A stretch of 64,000 nt of DNA from Microbacterium limosum. Lineage in GTDB: Bacteria; Actinomycetota; Actinomycetes; Actinomycetales; Microbacteriaceae. The notes below the pieces were generated by a model that searched no databases, was not told the DNA's origin, and saw only the letters and a program-made list of their open reading frames with translations. Positions 1 through 12,296 of the stretch are shown one piece after another. Both the position numbers and the translations under genes were made by a program. Positions within the stretch are counted from its first letter, which is position 1. Each line of letters starts with the position of its first letter. Location: assembly GCF_036324365.1 (NCBI RefSeq), contig NZ_CP137080.1:1178001-1242000 (forward strand), given 5' to 3'.

Positions 1-2
1 CC

Positions 3-338
3 GAAGGCACACCGTTCGCCGGCGCGGGCACGACCGTGACGGTGCACGGGCGCGTGGCGGGCCTGCGGGCGGATGCCGAGCTGCGCGTCATCTCCGTGAC
101 CGAGGAGCCGCGGCGGATCGCCTTCACGATCGGCACCGTGAGCGGCTCCGTGGTCAGCGGTGAGGAGTGGTTCCTCATCGAGTGGCGGGGCAACGACGAG
201 GTGTGGTTCACGGTGCGCGCGTTCGACGCGCCGGTCGCGCTCGCGTACCGCCTCGTCCGCCCCCTCGTGCGACGCCGTCGGCGGGCGCTCTTCGACGGCT
301 ACGTCCGCGCGATCTCGCCGATGTACACGACCGGCTGA
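3..338 (+). CDS. DUF1990 family protein, C-terminal part (5' end outside window)
   Basis: The reading frame is open from the left edge, so only the last 111 residues are visible and the true start lies upstream. The visible part matches the pattern I know for DUF1990: a Gly-rich entry (GTPFAGAGTTVTVHGR), an EEPRRIAFTIGT strand, a GEEWFLIEW motif and a closing RLVRPLVRRRRRALFDGY segment. The function of DUF1990 is unknown; small members resemble ligand-binding beta-barrels. The stop is 2 bases before the GTG of hemW, so the two genes are probably co-transcribed. The ATG at 36 is internal to the domain and is not the start. Confidence 0.75.
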   Translation, partial: EGTPFAGAGTTVTVHGRVAGLRADAELRVISVTEEPRRIAFTIGTVSGSVVSGEEWFLIEWRGNDEVWFTVRAFDAPVALAYRLVRPLVRRRRRALFDGYVRAISPMYTTG

Positions 339-340
339 CC

Positions 341-1558
341 GTGGCCGGACCCCTCCCGCTCGGCGATCCCGCACCGGTCGACGGCGCCCTGCCGGGCGAC
401 CTCCCTCTCGACCCGACCCGCGCCCTCGGCGTGTACCTGCACGTCCCCTTCTGCCGGGTGCGGTGCGGCTACTGCGACTTCAACACGTACACCGCCGGCG
501 AGCTGCGCGGTGCCAGCGCCGAGGACTACCCCTCCGAAGCGGGGCGTGAGGTGCGCCTGGCGGCGCGCGTGCTCTCCGACGCCGGCGCGCTGCGTGCGGC
601 ATCCACCGTGTTCTTCGGCGGCGGCACGCCGACGCTGCTGCCCGCCGGATCGCTCACGCGGATGCTGGAGGACGTGCGCGCGCACATCGGCGTTCAGCCG
701 AACGCCGAGATCACGGTGGAGGCCAACCCCGACACCGTCACGCAGGTCGTCGCAGACGAGCTGGCCGCCGCGGGGGTCACGAGGCTCTCGATCGGCATGC
801 AGTCGGCCGTGCCGCACGTGCTCGCGGCGCTCGACCGCACGCACGACCCCGCCGCCGTCGCGCGCGCCGTGGGAGCCGCGCGCGGGGCGGGCCTGGCCGT
901 CAGCCTCGACCTCATCTACGGCGCGCCCGGGGAGAGCCTCGCGGACTGGGCGGCGTCGCTGTCGCAGGCGGTGGAGCTCACGCCCGACCACGTGTCGGCG
1001 TACGCCCTCATCGTCGAGGACGGGACGGCGCTGGCGCGGCGCATCCGCCGGGGCGAGCTCGCCGCCCCCGACGACGACCTGCAGGCCGACATGTACGAAC
1101 TGGCCGACCGCGTCCTGGCCGACGCGGGCTTCGGGTGGTACGAGGTGAGCAATTGGGCGCGGGACGACACCCACCGCTCGCGGCACAACCTCGCCTACTG
1201 GCGCGGCGATGACTGGTGGGGCGTGGGGCCCGGCGCCCACAGCCACGTGGCAGGACTGCGCTGGTGGAACGTCAAGCATCCCGCGGCCTACGCCCAGCGC
1301 CTGCAGTCCGGCGCCTCGCCGGCGGCCGGGCGGGAGAGGCCGGATGCCGCCGCCACACAGCTCGAGCGGGTGCTGCTCACCTCCCGCATCCGTGAGGGAC
1401 TTCCCCTCGAGATGCTGGATGCCGGCGCGCGTCGCTCCGTCGCGGGGCTCGTCGCCGACGGGCTCGTCTCCGGCGAGGACGCCGTGCGCGGGAGGGTCGT
1501 GCTGACCCTGCGCGGGCGGCTGCTGGCGGACGCCGTCGTGCACGCGCTGGCGGGCTGA
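341..1558 (+). CDS. hemW: Radical SAM heme chaperone HemW (coproporphyrinogen III oxidase-like)
   Basis: This is a cytosolic radical-SAM protein that binds heme and is thought to deliver it to membrane hemoproteins. The Fe-S binding loop CRVRCGYC sits in HVPFCRVRCGYCDFNTY near residue 45, followed by the GGGTP SAM-binding strand and the HemN-like C-terminal domain. I start at GTG 341 (405 aa). An in-frame ATG at 167 would overlap the DUF1990 gene by more than 170 bases and has no supporting homologous sequence. HemW differs from true HemN by lacking the extra N-terminal Cys that HemN needs for oxidase activity; I see only the three Cys of the cluster. It stands just upstream of hrcA, the usual actinobacterial order. 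Confidence 0.93.
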   Translation: MAGPLPLGDPAPVDGALPGDLPLDPTRALGVYLHVPFCRVRCGYCDFNTYTAGELRGASAEDYPSEAGREVRLAARVLSDAGALRAASTVFFGGGTPTLLPAGSLTRMLEDVRAHIGVQPNAEITVEANPDTVTQVVADELAAAGVTRLSIGMQSAVPHVLAALDRTHDPAAVARAVGAARGAGLAVSLDLIYGAPGESLADWAASLSQAVELTPDHVSAYALIVEDGTALARRIRRGELAAPDDDLQADMYELADRVLADAGFGWYEVSNWARDDTHRSRHNLAYWRGDDWWGVGPGAHSHVAGLRWWNVKHPAAYAQRLQSGASPAAGRERPDAAATQLERVLLTSRIREGLPLEMLDAGARRSVAGLVADGLVSGEDAVRGRVVLTLRGRLLADAVVHALAG

Positions 1559-1593
1559 GCGCCGCCTTCCGGAGCACACGCGCTGCGAACCGG

Positions 1594-1599
1594 TAGAAT
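1594..1599 (+). promoter_or_regulatory. Probable -10 element of the hrcA-dnaJ promoter
   Basis: TAGAAT lies immediately upstream of, and sharing its last base with, the CIRCE operator. No convincing -35 is seen at 17-18 bases. The placement means bound HrcA would cover the transcription start. Confidence 0.5.
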
Positions 1600-1625
1600 T
1601 GGCACTCGATCTGCCAGAGTGCCAG
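1599..1625 (+). promoter_or_regulatory. CIRCE operator (HrcA binding site)
   Basis: The inverted repeat TTGGCACTC - 9 bases - GAGTGCCAG matches the CIRCE consensus (TTAGCACTC-N9-GAGTGCTAA) with exact 9-base spacing and only small changes in the outer arms. It lies 17 bases before the hrcA start. HrcA should therefore repress its own gene and dnaJ, with release on heat shock through GroEL titration, as known for the family. Confidence 0.93.
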
Positions 1626-1641
1626 GACGGGAGGAGAGGCC

Positions 1642-2682
1642 ATGGTCTCGGAACGGGGGCTCCAGGTCCTGCGCGCCATCGTGCAGGACTACGTCGCCAC
1701 CCACGAACCGGTCGGCAGCAAGTCGATCGTCGAGCGTCACGCGTTCGGGGTCTCCGCCGCCACGATCCGCAACGACATGGCCCAGCTGGAGGACGAGGAG
1801 CTCATCGCGGCGCCTCACACCTCCTCCGGGCGGGTGCCGACGGACAAGGGCTACCGCGTCTTCGTCGACCACCTCGCCGACATCCGGCCGCTCTCTCCCG
1901 CGCAGCGCAGCGCCATCACGGACTTCCTCGGCGACCCGGGCGACCTCGACGACCTCCTGGCCCGCACGGTCCGGGTCCTCTCACAGCTCACCGGCCAGGT
2001 GGCCATCGTGCAGTATCCGTCCTTCGCACGCGCCAACGTCACCCACGTCGAGCTGGTGGCGATCGCGCCCGCGCGCATGCTCATCGTCCTCGTGACCGAC
2101 ACGGGCCGGGTGTCCCAGCGCATCGCCGCGCTCACGGCGCCCCTTGAGGACGAGGACCTGCCCGCGCTGCGGGCGCGCCTGGCGGCGCTGATCGTGGGTC
2201 ACTCCGTGCGTGAAGCGGCCGACCGGGTCGAGGCCTTCCGCGCCGCCGGGACGGCCGAGGCCGTCGGAGTGGACGCGGCCCTGCTCTCCCTCTGCCATGT
2301 GGTCGCCGAGGAGCTGGACGAGTTCCGCCAGGACCGCCTGCTCATGGCGGGAGCCGCCAACCTCGCTCGCCGCGAATCCGACTTCCGCGGCAGCATCTAC
2401 CCGCTCCTCGAGGCGATCGAGGAGCAGGTCACCCTCCTCCGGCTCATGGGGGAGATGGTGGCCGACACCCAGGGTCTCGCGGCCAGCATCGGCCGCGAGA
2501 ACGATCCGTGGGGGCTCGGCGAAGCATCGGTCGTGACGAGCGACTACGAGACATCGGGGGCGGTGGCACGCGTGGGCGTGCTCGGACCGACCCGAATGGA
2601 CTATCCCAGCAACCTCGCCTCGGCGCGGGCCGTCGCGCGATACCTCTCGCGTCTGCTCGACGAGGACGAGAACCGCCGCTGA
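1642..2682 (+). CDS. hrcA: Heat-inducible transcription repressor HrcA
   Basis: HrcA is the repressor of the CIRCE heat-shock regulon. The 346 residues show the N-terminal winged helix (SERGLQVLRAIVQDYVATHE, then SKSIVERHAFGVSAATIRND), the central GAF-like dimerisation region and the C-terminal GPTRMDYP motif typical of the family. The start ATG 1642 follows an AGGAGAGG ribosome site. A CIRCE element lies directly upstream, so autoregulation is expected. dnaJ follows 43 bases downstream in the same direction, forming the usual hrcA-dnaJ operon. Confidence 0.97.
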   Translation: MVSERGLQVLRAIVQDYVATHEPVGSKSIVERHAFGVSAATIRNDMAQLEDEELIAAPHTSSGRVPTDKGYRVFVDHLADIRPLSPAQRSAITDFLGDPGDLDDLLARTVRVLSQLTGQVAIVQYPSFARANVTHVELVAIAPARMLIVLVTDTGRVSQRIAALTAPLEDEDLPALRARLAALIVGHSVREAADRVEAFRAAGTAEAVGVDAALLSLCHVVAEELDEFRQDRLLMAGAANLARRESDFRGSIYPLLEAIEEQVTLLRLMGEMVADTQGLAASIGRENDPWGLGEASVVTSDYETSGAVARVGVLGPTRMDYPSNLASARAVARYLSRLLDEDENRR

Positions 2683-2725
2683 GGCGACCCCTGCCCCGCA
2701 CGACGGGGCGTGAAGAAAGGCGAAT

Positions 2726-3838
2726 GTGGCAGACCATTACGACGTCCTGGGCGTGGCGAGAGACGCGTCACCCGACGAGATCAAGAAGGCGTACCGACGC
2801 CTCGCGCGCGAGCTGCACCCGGATGTGAACCCGGGTGAGGAAGCCTCGGAGCGCTTCAAGCTCGTCACCCACGCATACGACGTGCTCAGCGATCCGGAGC
2901 AGCGCCAGCGCTACGACTCCGGCGGAGACGCGTTCGGCGGGGCCGGAGCGGGCTTCGGCGGTTTCAGCGACATCTTCGAGACGTTCTTCGGCGGGGGCGG
3001 CGGGGGCTCGCGCGCGGCGCGCCCGCGCTCGCGCCGGGAGCGCGGGCAGGACGCCCTCGTCCGAGTGAACCTCGACCTTCGGGATGTCGTCTTCGGCACG
3101 CACCGCGACCTCGAGGTCGACACGGCCGTGCTGTGCGAGACCTGCCAGGGCTCGTGCTGCCAGCCCGGCACGCAGCCCGTCACGTGCGACATCTGCCGCG
3201 GCGCGGGACACATCCAGCGTCAGGTGCGCAGTCTGCTCGGCAACGTCGTCACGAACGTGCCGTGCCCCACGTGCCAGGGGTACGGCACGACGATCCCGTA
3301 CCCCTGCTCGAGCTGCCAGGGTCAGGGCCGCGTGCGCTCCCGGCGCACCGTCTCGATCGACATCCCGGCGGGTGTGGAGACGGGGCTGCGCCTGCAGCTG
3401 CCTGGTTCCGGCGAGGTCGGCCCCGCGGGAGGGCCCAACGGTGATCTGTACATAGAGGTCAGCGTGGCCGCCGACGACGTCTTCAGCCGGGACGGCGACG
3501 ACCTGCTCGCGACGCTCGAGGTGTCGATGCCCGATGCGATCCTCGGCACCGAGACGACGATCGAGAGCCTCGACGGCCCGGTCGATCTGGAGATCCGCCC
3601 CGGTGTCCAGTCGGGCGACATCCTGACGATCAAGGGGCGCGGCATCACTCCGCTGCGCGGGAGCCAGCGCGGCGATCTGCGCGTCGGCGTGCAGGTCGTG
3701 ACGCCGTCGCGCCTCGACGCGAAGGAGCGGGCCCTCGTCGAGGAGCTGCGCAAGCGCACCAAGGCGCCCGCGCCGACGCTCTCCCACTTCCACCAGGGCG
3801 TCTTCGCGAAGCTGCGCGACAGGTTCCGGAACCACTGA
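2726..3838 (+). CDS. dnaJ: Chaperone protein DnaJ
   Basis: Hsp40 co-chaperone that stimulates DnaK ATPase and delivers unfolded clients. Domains in order: J domain with HPD (ELHPDVNPG, residues about 30-38), a Gly/Phe-rich linker (GGGGGG near 90), a zinc-binding region of four CxxC-type repeats (CETCQG, CDICRG, CPTCQG, CSSCQG) and the C-terminal substrate-binding domain. The start is GTG 2726, six bases after AGAAAGG; an ATG two bases upstream is out of frame. It is the second DnaJ type of actinobacteria (with hrcA, away from dnaK). The stop overlaps the rsmE ATG by one base. Confidence 0.96.
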   Translation: MADHYDVLGVARDASPDEIKKAYRRLARELHPDVNPGEEASERFKLVTHAYDVLSDPEQRQRYDSGGDAFGGAGAGFGGFSDIFETFFGGGGGGSRAARPRSRRERGQDALVRVNLDLRDVVFGTHRDLEVDTAVLCETCQGSCCQPGTQPVTCDICRGAGHIQRQVRSLLGNVVTNVPCPTCQGYGTTIPYPCSSCQGQGRVRSRRTVSIDIPAGVETGLRLQLPGSGEVGPAGGPNGDLYIEVSVAADDVFSRDGDDLLATLEVSMPDAILGTETTIESLDGPVDLEIRPGVQSGDILTIKGRGITPLRGSQRGDLRVGVQVVTPSRLDAKERALVEELRKRTKAPAPTLSHFHQGVFAKLRDRFRNH

Positions 3839-4575
3839 TGCCGCTGCACTTCGTCGTCGACGCGGCCTCGACCGCGCATGTCGGCGACGTGGTCGCACTC
3901 ACGGGCGACGAGGCGCACCACGCGGCGGCTGTCCGCCGCGTGCGGGTGGGGGAGGAGGTCACCCTCGGCGACGGACGCGGAGCGTGGCTGACCGGCGTGT
4001 GCGAGGCGGTCGCGCCGCGGGAGGTGCGCGTGCGGGTCCGCGACCGCACCCTCGTGCCGGCCGCGGCACCGCGGATCGTGCTCGTGCAGGCGCTCGCGAA
4101 GGGCGACCGCGACGAGCTCGCCGTCCAGGCGGCCACCGAGCTCGGGGTCGATGAGATCGTCCCGTGGCAGGCGTCCCGCAGCGTGTCGCGGTGGCAGGGG
4201 CCGAAACTCGTCAAGGGCGTCGCCCGATGGAGCACCATCGCGCGCGAGGCCGCGAAACAGGCCCACCGCGCGTGGATACCGCCCGTCGCCACGCCGCTCG
4301 GGACCCCCGGCGTCATCGAGCGCGCCGCCGACGCCCGTGTCCTCCTGCTCGAGCCGACGGCCGAGCGAGCGCTGACGGCGCTTGACTGGCCGCGGGGCGA
4401 GGCACGCGACATCCTGCTGGTGGTCGGCCCGGAGGGCGGCATCGACGGCGCCGAAATCGATGCGTTCGAGGCGGCCGGCGCGGAGCCGGTGAGGATGGGG
4501 GCGAGCGTGCTACGCACGTCCACGGCCGGACCCGCGGCGATCGCGGTGCTGTCGGCCGCGCTGGGACGCTGGTGA
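3838..4575 (+). CDS. rsmE: 16S rRNA (uracil(1498)-N(3))-methyltransferase
   Basis: SPOUT-class methyltransferase that modifies U1498 of 16S rRNA. The 245-residue protein has the N-terminal PUA-like domain (GDEAHHAAAVRRVRVGEEV) and the C-terminal knotted SAM-binding domain with VVGPEGGIDGAEIDAF and GASVLRTSTAGPAA, which are the family signatures. The start overlaps the dnaJ stop (TGATG), implying translational coupling. It is the first of a run of RNA-maturation genes (phoH, ybeY, era). Confidence 0.96.
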   Translation: MPLHFVVDAASTAHVGDVVALTGDEAHHAAAVRRVRVGEEVTLGDGRGAWLTGVCEAVAPREVRVRVRDRTLVPAAAPRIVLVQALAKGDRDELAVQAATELGVDEIVPWQASRSVSRWQGPKLVKGVARWSTIAREAAKQAHRAWIPPVATPLGTPGVIERAADARVLLLEPTAERALTALDWPRGEARDILLVVGPEGGIDGAEIDAFEAAGAEPVRMGASVLRTSTAGPAAIAVLSAALGRW

Positions 4576-4598
4576 GGGGCCCTCGATACACTGGGACG

Positions 4599-4949
4599 GT
4601 GTCCGACGAACCCTCGATCTTCACCCGTATCCTGCGAGGCGAGATCCCCGCAGAGATCATCGCCGAGACCGAGGGCGCCTTCGCGATCCGCGACATCGCG
4701 CCGCAGGCGCCCGTGCACGTGCTCGTCATCCCGAAGTCGCAGGAGTACCGCAACGTCGTCGAGCTCGCAGCGGGCGATCCGCAGCTGCTCGCCGAGATCG
4801 TCGGGCTCGCGAACACGCTGGCGGCCGAGCTCACCGGTGGCGACTTCCGTCTGGTCTTCAACACGGGGGCGGATGCCGGGCAGACCGTCTTCCACGTCCA
4901 CGCCCACCTGCTCGGCGGCGGACTGACGGAGAAGAGCGTCGGTGCCTGA
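4599..4949 (+). CDS. HIT family (histidine triad) nucleotide-binding protein
   Basis: HINT-type nucleotide phosphoramidase/hydrolase. The C-terminal histidine triad HVHAHLL is present, and the N-terminal SIFTRILRGEIPAEIIAE segment is diagnostic of the HINT branch. I choose GTG 4599 (116 aa), which gives the usual length; an in-frame GTG at 4572 overlapping the rsmE stop would add nine residues without family character. The gene overlaps phoH by eight bases. Its cellular substrate cannot be told from sequence. Confidence 0.93.
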   Translation: MSDEPSIFTRILRGEIPAEIIAETEGAFAIRDIAPQAPVHVLVIPKSQEYRNVVELAAGDPQLLAEIVGLANTLAAELTGGDFRLVFNTGADAGQTVFHVHAHLLGGGLTEKSVGA

Positions 4950-6030
4950 CGAAGAGACCCCCGACACCACGACCGAGCGGGTCTACGCCGACGGTGTCGC
5001 GATGGTGCAGCTGCTCGGTCCGCAGGACCGCCTCCTCCGCGTGCTCGAGACGGAGCACCCGGAGGTCGACGTGCACGTGCGCGGCAACGAGATCACGCTC
5101 TCGGGCGCGTCCCGGGCCGTCGAGGCCGCACGAGACCTCGTCGACGAGCTTCTGGCCATGACGAAGGCCGGGCACGCCCTCGCGCCCGGAGACGTCTCCT
5201 CGTCGGCGCGCATCCTCGAGGGGGACGCCGGTCGACGTCCGTCGGAGGTGCTGGGTGAGGCGATCCTCTCCACCCGCGGCCGCGTGATCCGACCCAAGAC
5301 GCTGGGCCAGAAGGAGTACGTCGACGCGATCGAGGAGCACACGATCGTGTTCGGAATCGGTCCCGCCGGAACGGGGAAGACGTATCTCGCGATGGCAAAG
5401 GCCGTGCAGGCTCTCCAGCGCAAGGAGGTCTCGCGGATCATCCTGACCCGGCCCGCCGTCGAGGCCGGCGAGCGCCTGGGGTTCCTGCCCGGCACGCTGA
5501 ACGACAAGATCGACCCGTACCTGCGACCGCTCTACGACGCGCTCAACGAGATGATGGACCCCGAGCTCGTGCCCAAGCTCATGGCGACCGGGACGATCGA
5601 GGTCGCGCCCCTGGCGTACATGCGGGGCCGCACGCTCAACGACTCGTTCGTCGTGCTCGATGAGGCGCAGAACACGACGCCCGAGCAGATGAAGATGTTC
5701 CTCACGCGGCTCGGGTTCAACACCAGGATGGTCGTGACGGGCGACATCACGCAGGTCGACCTCCCGGGCGGCAGCTCGGGGCTGCGCCTCGTGACCCGCA
5801 TCCTGAACGACGTCGAGGACATCCACTTCGCGCGTCTGACCAGCGACGACGTCGTGCGTCACAGCCTCGTGGGGAAGATCGTCGACGCCTACAGCGCGTA
5901 CGACGAGCGCCGTACCGCCGCGCGCCACGAACGCGAGCAGGCGAGCGAGTTCGCCAATCGCGCCGAGCGCCACTCGTCGACCCGACCGCTCGGTCCCCGC
6001 GACCGCCAGCCGAAGCGAGGCAGCCGATGA
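4942..6030 (+). CDS. phoH: PhoH family ATPase
   Basis: Predicted RNA-associated P-loop ATPase. The Walker A motif GPAGTGKT is at residues 140-147 and the Walker B-like VVLDEAQNTTPEQ follows. The 362 residues include an N-terminal KH-like domain (about residues 10-80), as in the PhoH/YbeZ group. It starts at GTG 4942 inside the HIT gene and its stop overlaps the ybeY ATG (ATGA). PhoH-YbeY pairing is conserved in bacteria and points to a role in rRNA processing or decay. Confidence 0.95.
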   Translation: MPDEETPDTTTERVYADGVAMVQLLGPQDRLLRVLETEHPEVDVHVRGNEITLSGASRAVEAARDLVDELLAMTKAGHALAPGDVSSSARILEGDAGRRPSEVLGEAILSTRGRVIRPKTLGQKEYVDAIEEHTIVFGIGPAGTGKTYLAMAKAVQALQRKEVSRIILTRPAVEAGERLGFLPGTLNDKIDPYLRPLYDALNEMMDPELVPKLMATGTIEVAPLAYMRGRTLNDSFVVLDEAQNTTPEQMKMFLTRLGFNTRMVVTGDITQVDLPGGSSGLRLVTRILNDVEDIHFARLTSDDVVRHSLVGKIVDAYSAYDERRTAARHEREQASEFANRAERHSSTRPLGPRDRQPKRGSR

Positions 6031-6497
6031 CGATCGAGATCACGAACGAGTCGGGCGTCGCGGCCGACGAGACGAAGCTGCTGCGCCTGATGGAGCACCA
6101 CCTGGCCGAGCTGCACGTCAGCCCCGAGGCCGACGTCGCGATCATCCTCGTCGACGAGGGGGCGATGGAGGCCCTCCACGTGCAGTGGATGGACGAGCCC
6201 GGTCCGACCGACGTGCTGAGCTTCCCGATGGACGAGCTGCGCCCCGGGACCGAGGAGTCGCCCACCCCGCCGGGGCTCCTCGGTGACATCGTGCTCTGCC
6301 CGCAGGTGGCCGAGACGCAGGCCCGCGACAACGGCGTGTCGACCGAGGACGAGATGCTCATGCTGACCACGCACGGCCTTCTGCACCTGCTCGGGTTCGA
6401 CCACGCCGAGCCCGAGGAAGAGCGGGAGATGTTCGGCCTGCAGAGGGAGCTGCTCACGTCGTTCGCTCTGCGCGAGCGCCGACGGCGCCGTCCATGA
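6027..6497 (+). CDS. ybeY: Endoribonuclease YbeY (16S rRNA maturation)
   Basis: Zinc-dependent endoribonuclease for 16S rRNA 3'-end maturation and 70S quality control. The zinc ligands are in H-x3-H-x5-H form: H116, H120 and H126 of HGLLHLLGFDH. The DVLSFPMDE segment upstream is also conserved. Start and stop overlap phoH and the next gene by four bases each (ATGA), so the cluster is translationally coupled. Confidence 0.97.
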   Translation: MTIEITNESGVAADETKLLRLMEHHLAELHVSPEADVAIILVDEGAMEALHVQWMDEPGPTDVLSFPMDELRPGTEESPTPPGLLGDIVLCPQVAETQARDNGVSTEDEMLMLTTHGLLHLLGFDHAEPEEEREMFGLQRELLTSFALRERRRRRP

Positions 6498-7833
6498 CCG
6501 CCGTCCTGCTCCTGATCGGCGGCGGGGCGCTCGTCGCCTTCGCCGGCCTGATGGCGGCACTCGAAGCCGCGCTGGGGGTCACCTCCCGCGGTGATCTGCT
6601 GGACTGGTCGCTCACCGCCCGGGCCAAGAGGTCGCTGCGCGCCATCGCCGACGAGCCCGAGGCGCACACCAACGCCGTCGTCTTCGTCCGCATCCTCGCC
6701 GAGACCTCCGCCGCCGTGCTCGTCACGGTCGCCCTGACGATCCTTCTCGACTCGATCTGGTGGGCGATGCTCGCCGCCGCCGTGCTCATGACGGGGGTGT
6801 CGTTCGCCCTGGTGGGCGCGAGCCCCCGCACGGTCGGCCGTCAGCACGCGACCGGCCTGCTGCGGGCGTGCGCGCCGATCATCCGGTTCGTCCGCGTCCT
6901 CCTGGGGCCGTTCGCGAGCGCCCTCGTGCGCGCCGCCGCGCGTGCGACACCCGGGGGCGGCCGCGCGGCGCCGTTCGCGACAGAGGATCAGCTGCTGTCC
7001 ATGGTCGACGAGGCCGTGGAGGCCGACCTGATCGAGGACGAGGACCGCGAGCTCATCCACTCCGTGTTCGACTTCACCGACACGTACGTGCGCGCGGTCA
7101 TGGTGCCGCGCACCGACATGGTCACGATCGAGGCCGGGGCGACGACGGATGCCGCGATGGAGCTCTTCCTGCGCACCGGCGTATCCCGCGCTCCGGTCGT
7201 GGAGGGCGACGACGACGAGATCGTCGGGATGCTGTACCTCAAGGACCTCGCGCAGTTCGCGTTCGGTGCGCCCGAGGGCTGGCGCCAGGCCGGTGTCCGC
7301 GGCATCCTGCGCCCCGTCGTGTACGTGCCGGAGTCGATGATGGCGTCGGCGCTGCTGCAGCAGATGAAGGTCGACGCCGTGCACGTGTGCATCGTGGTCG
7401 ACGAATACGGCGGCGTCGCGGGCCTGGTCACCCTCGAGGACCTCATCGAGGAGCTCGTCGGCGACATCGCCGACGAGTACGACCTGCCTCAGTCGGAGGT
7501 CTCCGAGCTCGAGCCCGGGCGTTTCCGGGTCAGCGCGCGGCTCTCGCTCGACGACCTCGGCGACCTCTTCGGCATCGAGATCGAGGACGACGACGTCGAC
7601 ACCGTGGGCGGCCTGTTCGGCAAGGCGCTCGGCCGCGTGCCACAGCCCGGTGCGCACGCGGAGGTGTCCGGGATCGTCATGACCGGCGGCGCGTCGCGGG
7701 GCCGGGGCCGCGGTCTTGCGACCGTGTTCGTCGAGGCGAGCGAGGAGCTGCGCGCGGTGCAGGAGTCCTACGCCGCCGAGACGGGCGAGATCCCGGTCCA
7801 GGGCGAAGGCCGACGACGGAGAGTGGAGTCCTC

Positions 7834-7837
<4 letters not shown>
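6494..7837 (+). CDS. Hemolysin/CorC family membrane protein with CBS pair
   Basis: Member of the CNNM/CorC (HlyC) family, thought to act in Mg2+ or Co2+ efflux. The 447 residues begin with hydrophobic segments (about 1-25, 55-80, 85-110), then a CBS pair (VMVPRTDMVTIE, then VCIVVDEYGGVAGLVTLEDL) and the C-terminal CorC_HlyC domain ending near residue 420. It overlaps ybeY and era by four bases. This ybeY-corC-era order is common in actinobacteria. 'Hemolysin' is a historical label; no toxin activity is implied. Confidence 0.93.
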
Positions 7838-10694
<2,857 letters not shown>

Positions 10695-10725
10695 GCGCCG
10701 CCCCGCAAGAACCGGGGCAGGTTGC

Positions 10726-10761
10726 GTGCTGTGGGGCAGGTTCTGCCGTGCCCCACAGCAC
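10726..10761. terminator. Perfect 13-bp hairpin between convergent genes
   Basis: GTGCTGTGGGGCA (10726-10738) and TGCCCCACAGCAC (10749-10761) form a perfect 13-bp stem with a ten-base loop. It sits between the ends of leuA (+) and the TRIC-family gene (-), so it could terminate both strands. There is no T-run on either side. Confidence 0.5.
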
Positions 10762-10844
10762 CGCACGTGCCCCACTTCGGCCCGGAGCAGGCGCGCGGGA
10801 ATGATCTGTCCCCGCGTCGCCGTTCACCGACTTCGCGGGCGCCG

Positions 10845-11531
10845 CTACGGCTTCACGATCGGGAGGGCGCCCGTCTCGGCGGCGACGCGGCGGCGGTAGA
10901 GCATGCGCTGCTCCGGCAGCGAGAGGTCGAAGACGACGGCGAGCACGCGGATGACGGCCGTGACGGCGATCCCGGCGATGGCCGCGGGGACGAGCGGTGC
11001 GCCGAGCGTCGCGGCCACCGCGAGCACGGTGCAGCCGGCGCCCGCGGCGACGGCGTAGAGCGATCCGACGTGCATGATCGCGACGGGAAGACCCATGATG
11101 ACGTCGCGGAGCACGCTGCCGCCGACGGCGGCGCAGACGCCGACGAAGACGGCGGGCACGGGAGGCACGCCGAGGGTGAGCGCCTTCGAGGTGCCGAACG
11201 CCCCGAACATGCCGATGACCACGGCATCCAGCCCGACGATGAGCGCGTTCAGTCTCTGGAACACGCCCGCCAGCAGCATGCCCAGCAGCGCGGCGCCCGT
11301 CGCGGTCAGGAGGTACTCGTTGCGCTGGAGCGTCGCGGGGGCGACGCCCAGGAGCAGGTCGCGGATGAGACCGCCGCCCATCCCGATGAGGATGCCGATG
11401 ATCGCGACGCCGAGAAGATCCAGCCGGCGCTGGCCCCGGAACCCGGAGGCGAAGAGCGCGCCTTGGATGCCGCCGAGGCCGACGGCGGTGAGGTCGGCCC
11501 AGAGGGGGATGACGAAGGTCGGCACGTCCAC
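10845..11531 (-). CDS. Trimeric intracellular cation channel (TRIC/UPF0126, YadS-type) protein
   Basis: A 228-residue inner-membrane protein with about seven hydrophobic helices. Two similar halves carry the family's glycine/arginine pattern: GMGGGLIRDLL in the first half and AVGGSVLRDVIMG in the second. These repeats are the hallmark of UPF0126/TRIC proteins, monovalent cation channels whose bacterial role is unclear. The start GTG 11531 follows GGGAGA on the minus strand; a GTG two codons later is an alternative. It is divergent from recO, with 36 bases between the starts. Confidence 0.88.
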   Translation of the reverse strand: MDVPTFVIPLWADLTAVGLGGIQGALFASGFRGQRRLDLLGVAIIGILIGMGGGLIRDLLLGVAPATLQRNEYLLTATGAALLGMLLAGVFQRLNALIVGLDAVVIGMFGAFGTSKALTLGVPPVPAVFVGVCAAVGGSVLRDVIMGLPVAIMHVGSLYAVAAGAGCTVLAVAATLGAPLVPAAIAGIAVTAVIRVLAVVFDLSLPEQRMLYRRRVAAETGALPIVKP

Positions 11532-11567
11532 GCATCCATTCTCCCGTGACGCGTCGATAATGGACCG

Positions 11568-12296
11568 ATGCCCACCTACCGCGACGAGGTCGTGGTCCTG
11601 CGCACCCACAAGCTGGGCGAGGCCGACAGGATCCTGACGATGCTGAGCCGTCGGCACGGCAAGCTCCGCGCTGTGGCGAAGGGGGTGCGCCGCACGTCGT
11701 CGCGCTTCGGGTCGCGGCTGGAGCCCTTCATGGTCGCCGACGTGCAGCTGTACGCCGGGCGATCGCTGGACATCGTGCAGCAGGCCGAGAGCCTGGGGGC
11801 CTACGGCGCCGACATCGTCGTGCACTACGACCGCTACACCGCCGCCAACGCGATGGTCGAGACCGCCGACCGGTTGAGCGAGGCCGAGGCCACCCCCCAG
11901 CAGTACCTGCTGCTCGTGGGCGGCCTGCGGGCGCTGTCCCGCGGCGATCACGCATCGCGGGCGATCCTCGACTCCTACCTGCTGCGTGTCATGGCGCTCT
12001 CCGGCTGGGCGCCGAGCCTCTCCGAGTGCGCGCGCTGCGGCGCGCCGGGGCCGCACACGGCCTTCGTCGCCCAGCTGGGCGGGATGGTGTGCGGCTCGTG
12101 CGCACCGACCGGCAGCGCCCGCATCGGCGCGGGCGCGGTGCAGACGCTGGAGGCGCTCATGGCGGGGGAGTGGGCCGTCGTGGACTCCGCCCAGGCGGCC
12201 GACATCGCCGCGGCATCCGGTGTCATCGCCGCGTACACCCAATGGCACCTCGAGCGCGGCATCCGATCCCTGTCCCACCTGGAGGCCCCCCGGTGA
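11568..12296 (+). CDS. recO: DNA repair protein RecO
   Basis: RecF-pathway mediator that anneals ssDNA and loads RecA with RecR. The 242 residues have the N-terminal OB fold ([19 protein letters not shown]) and a four-Cys zinc site: CARCG in the middle and CGSCA about 30 residues later. The start ATG 11568 lies in a short divergent promoter region. The stop overlaps the GTG of uppS (GTGA). Confidence 0.96.
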   Translation: MPTYRDEVVVLRTHKLGEADRILTMLSRRHGKLRAVAKGVRRTSSRFGSRLEPFMVADVQLYAGRSLDIVQQAESLGAYGADIVVHYDRYTAANAMVETADRLSEAEATPQQYLLLVGGLRALSRGDHASRAILDSYLLRVMALSGWAPSLSECARCGAPGPHTAFVAQLGGMVCGSCAPTGSARIGAGAVQTLEALMAGEWAVVDSAQAADIAAASGVIAAYTQWHLERGIRSLSHLEAPR

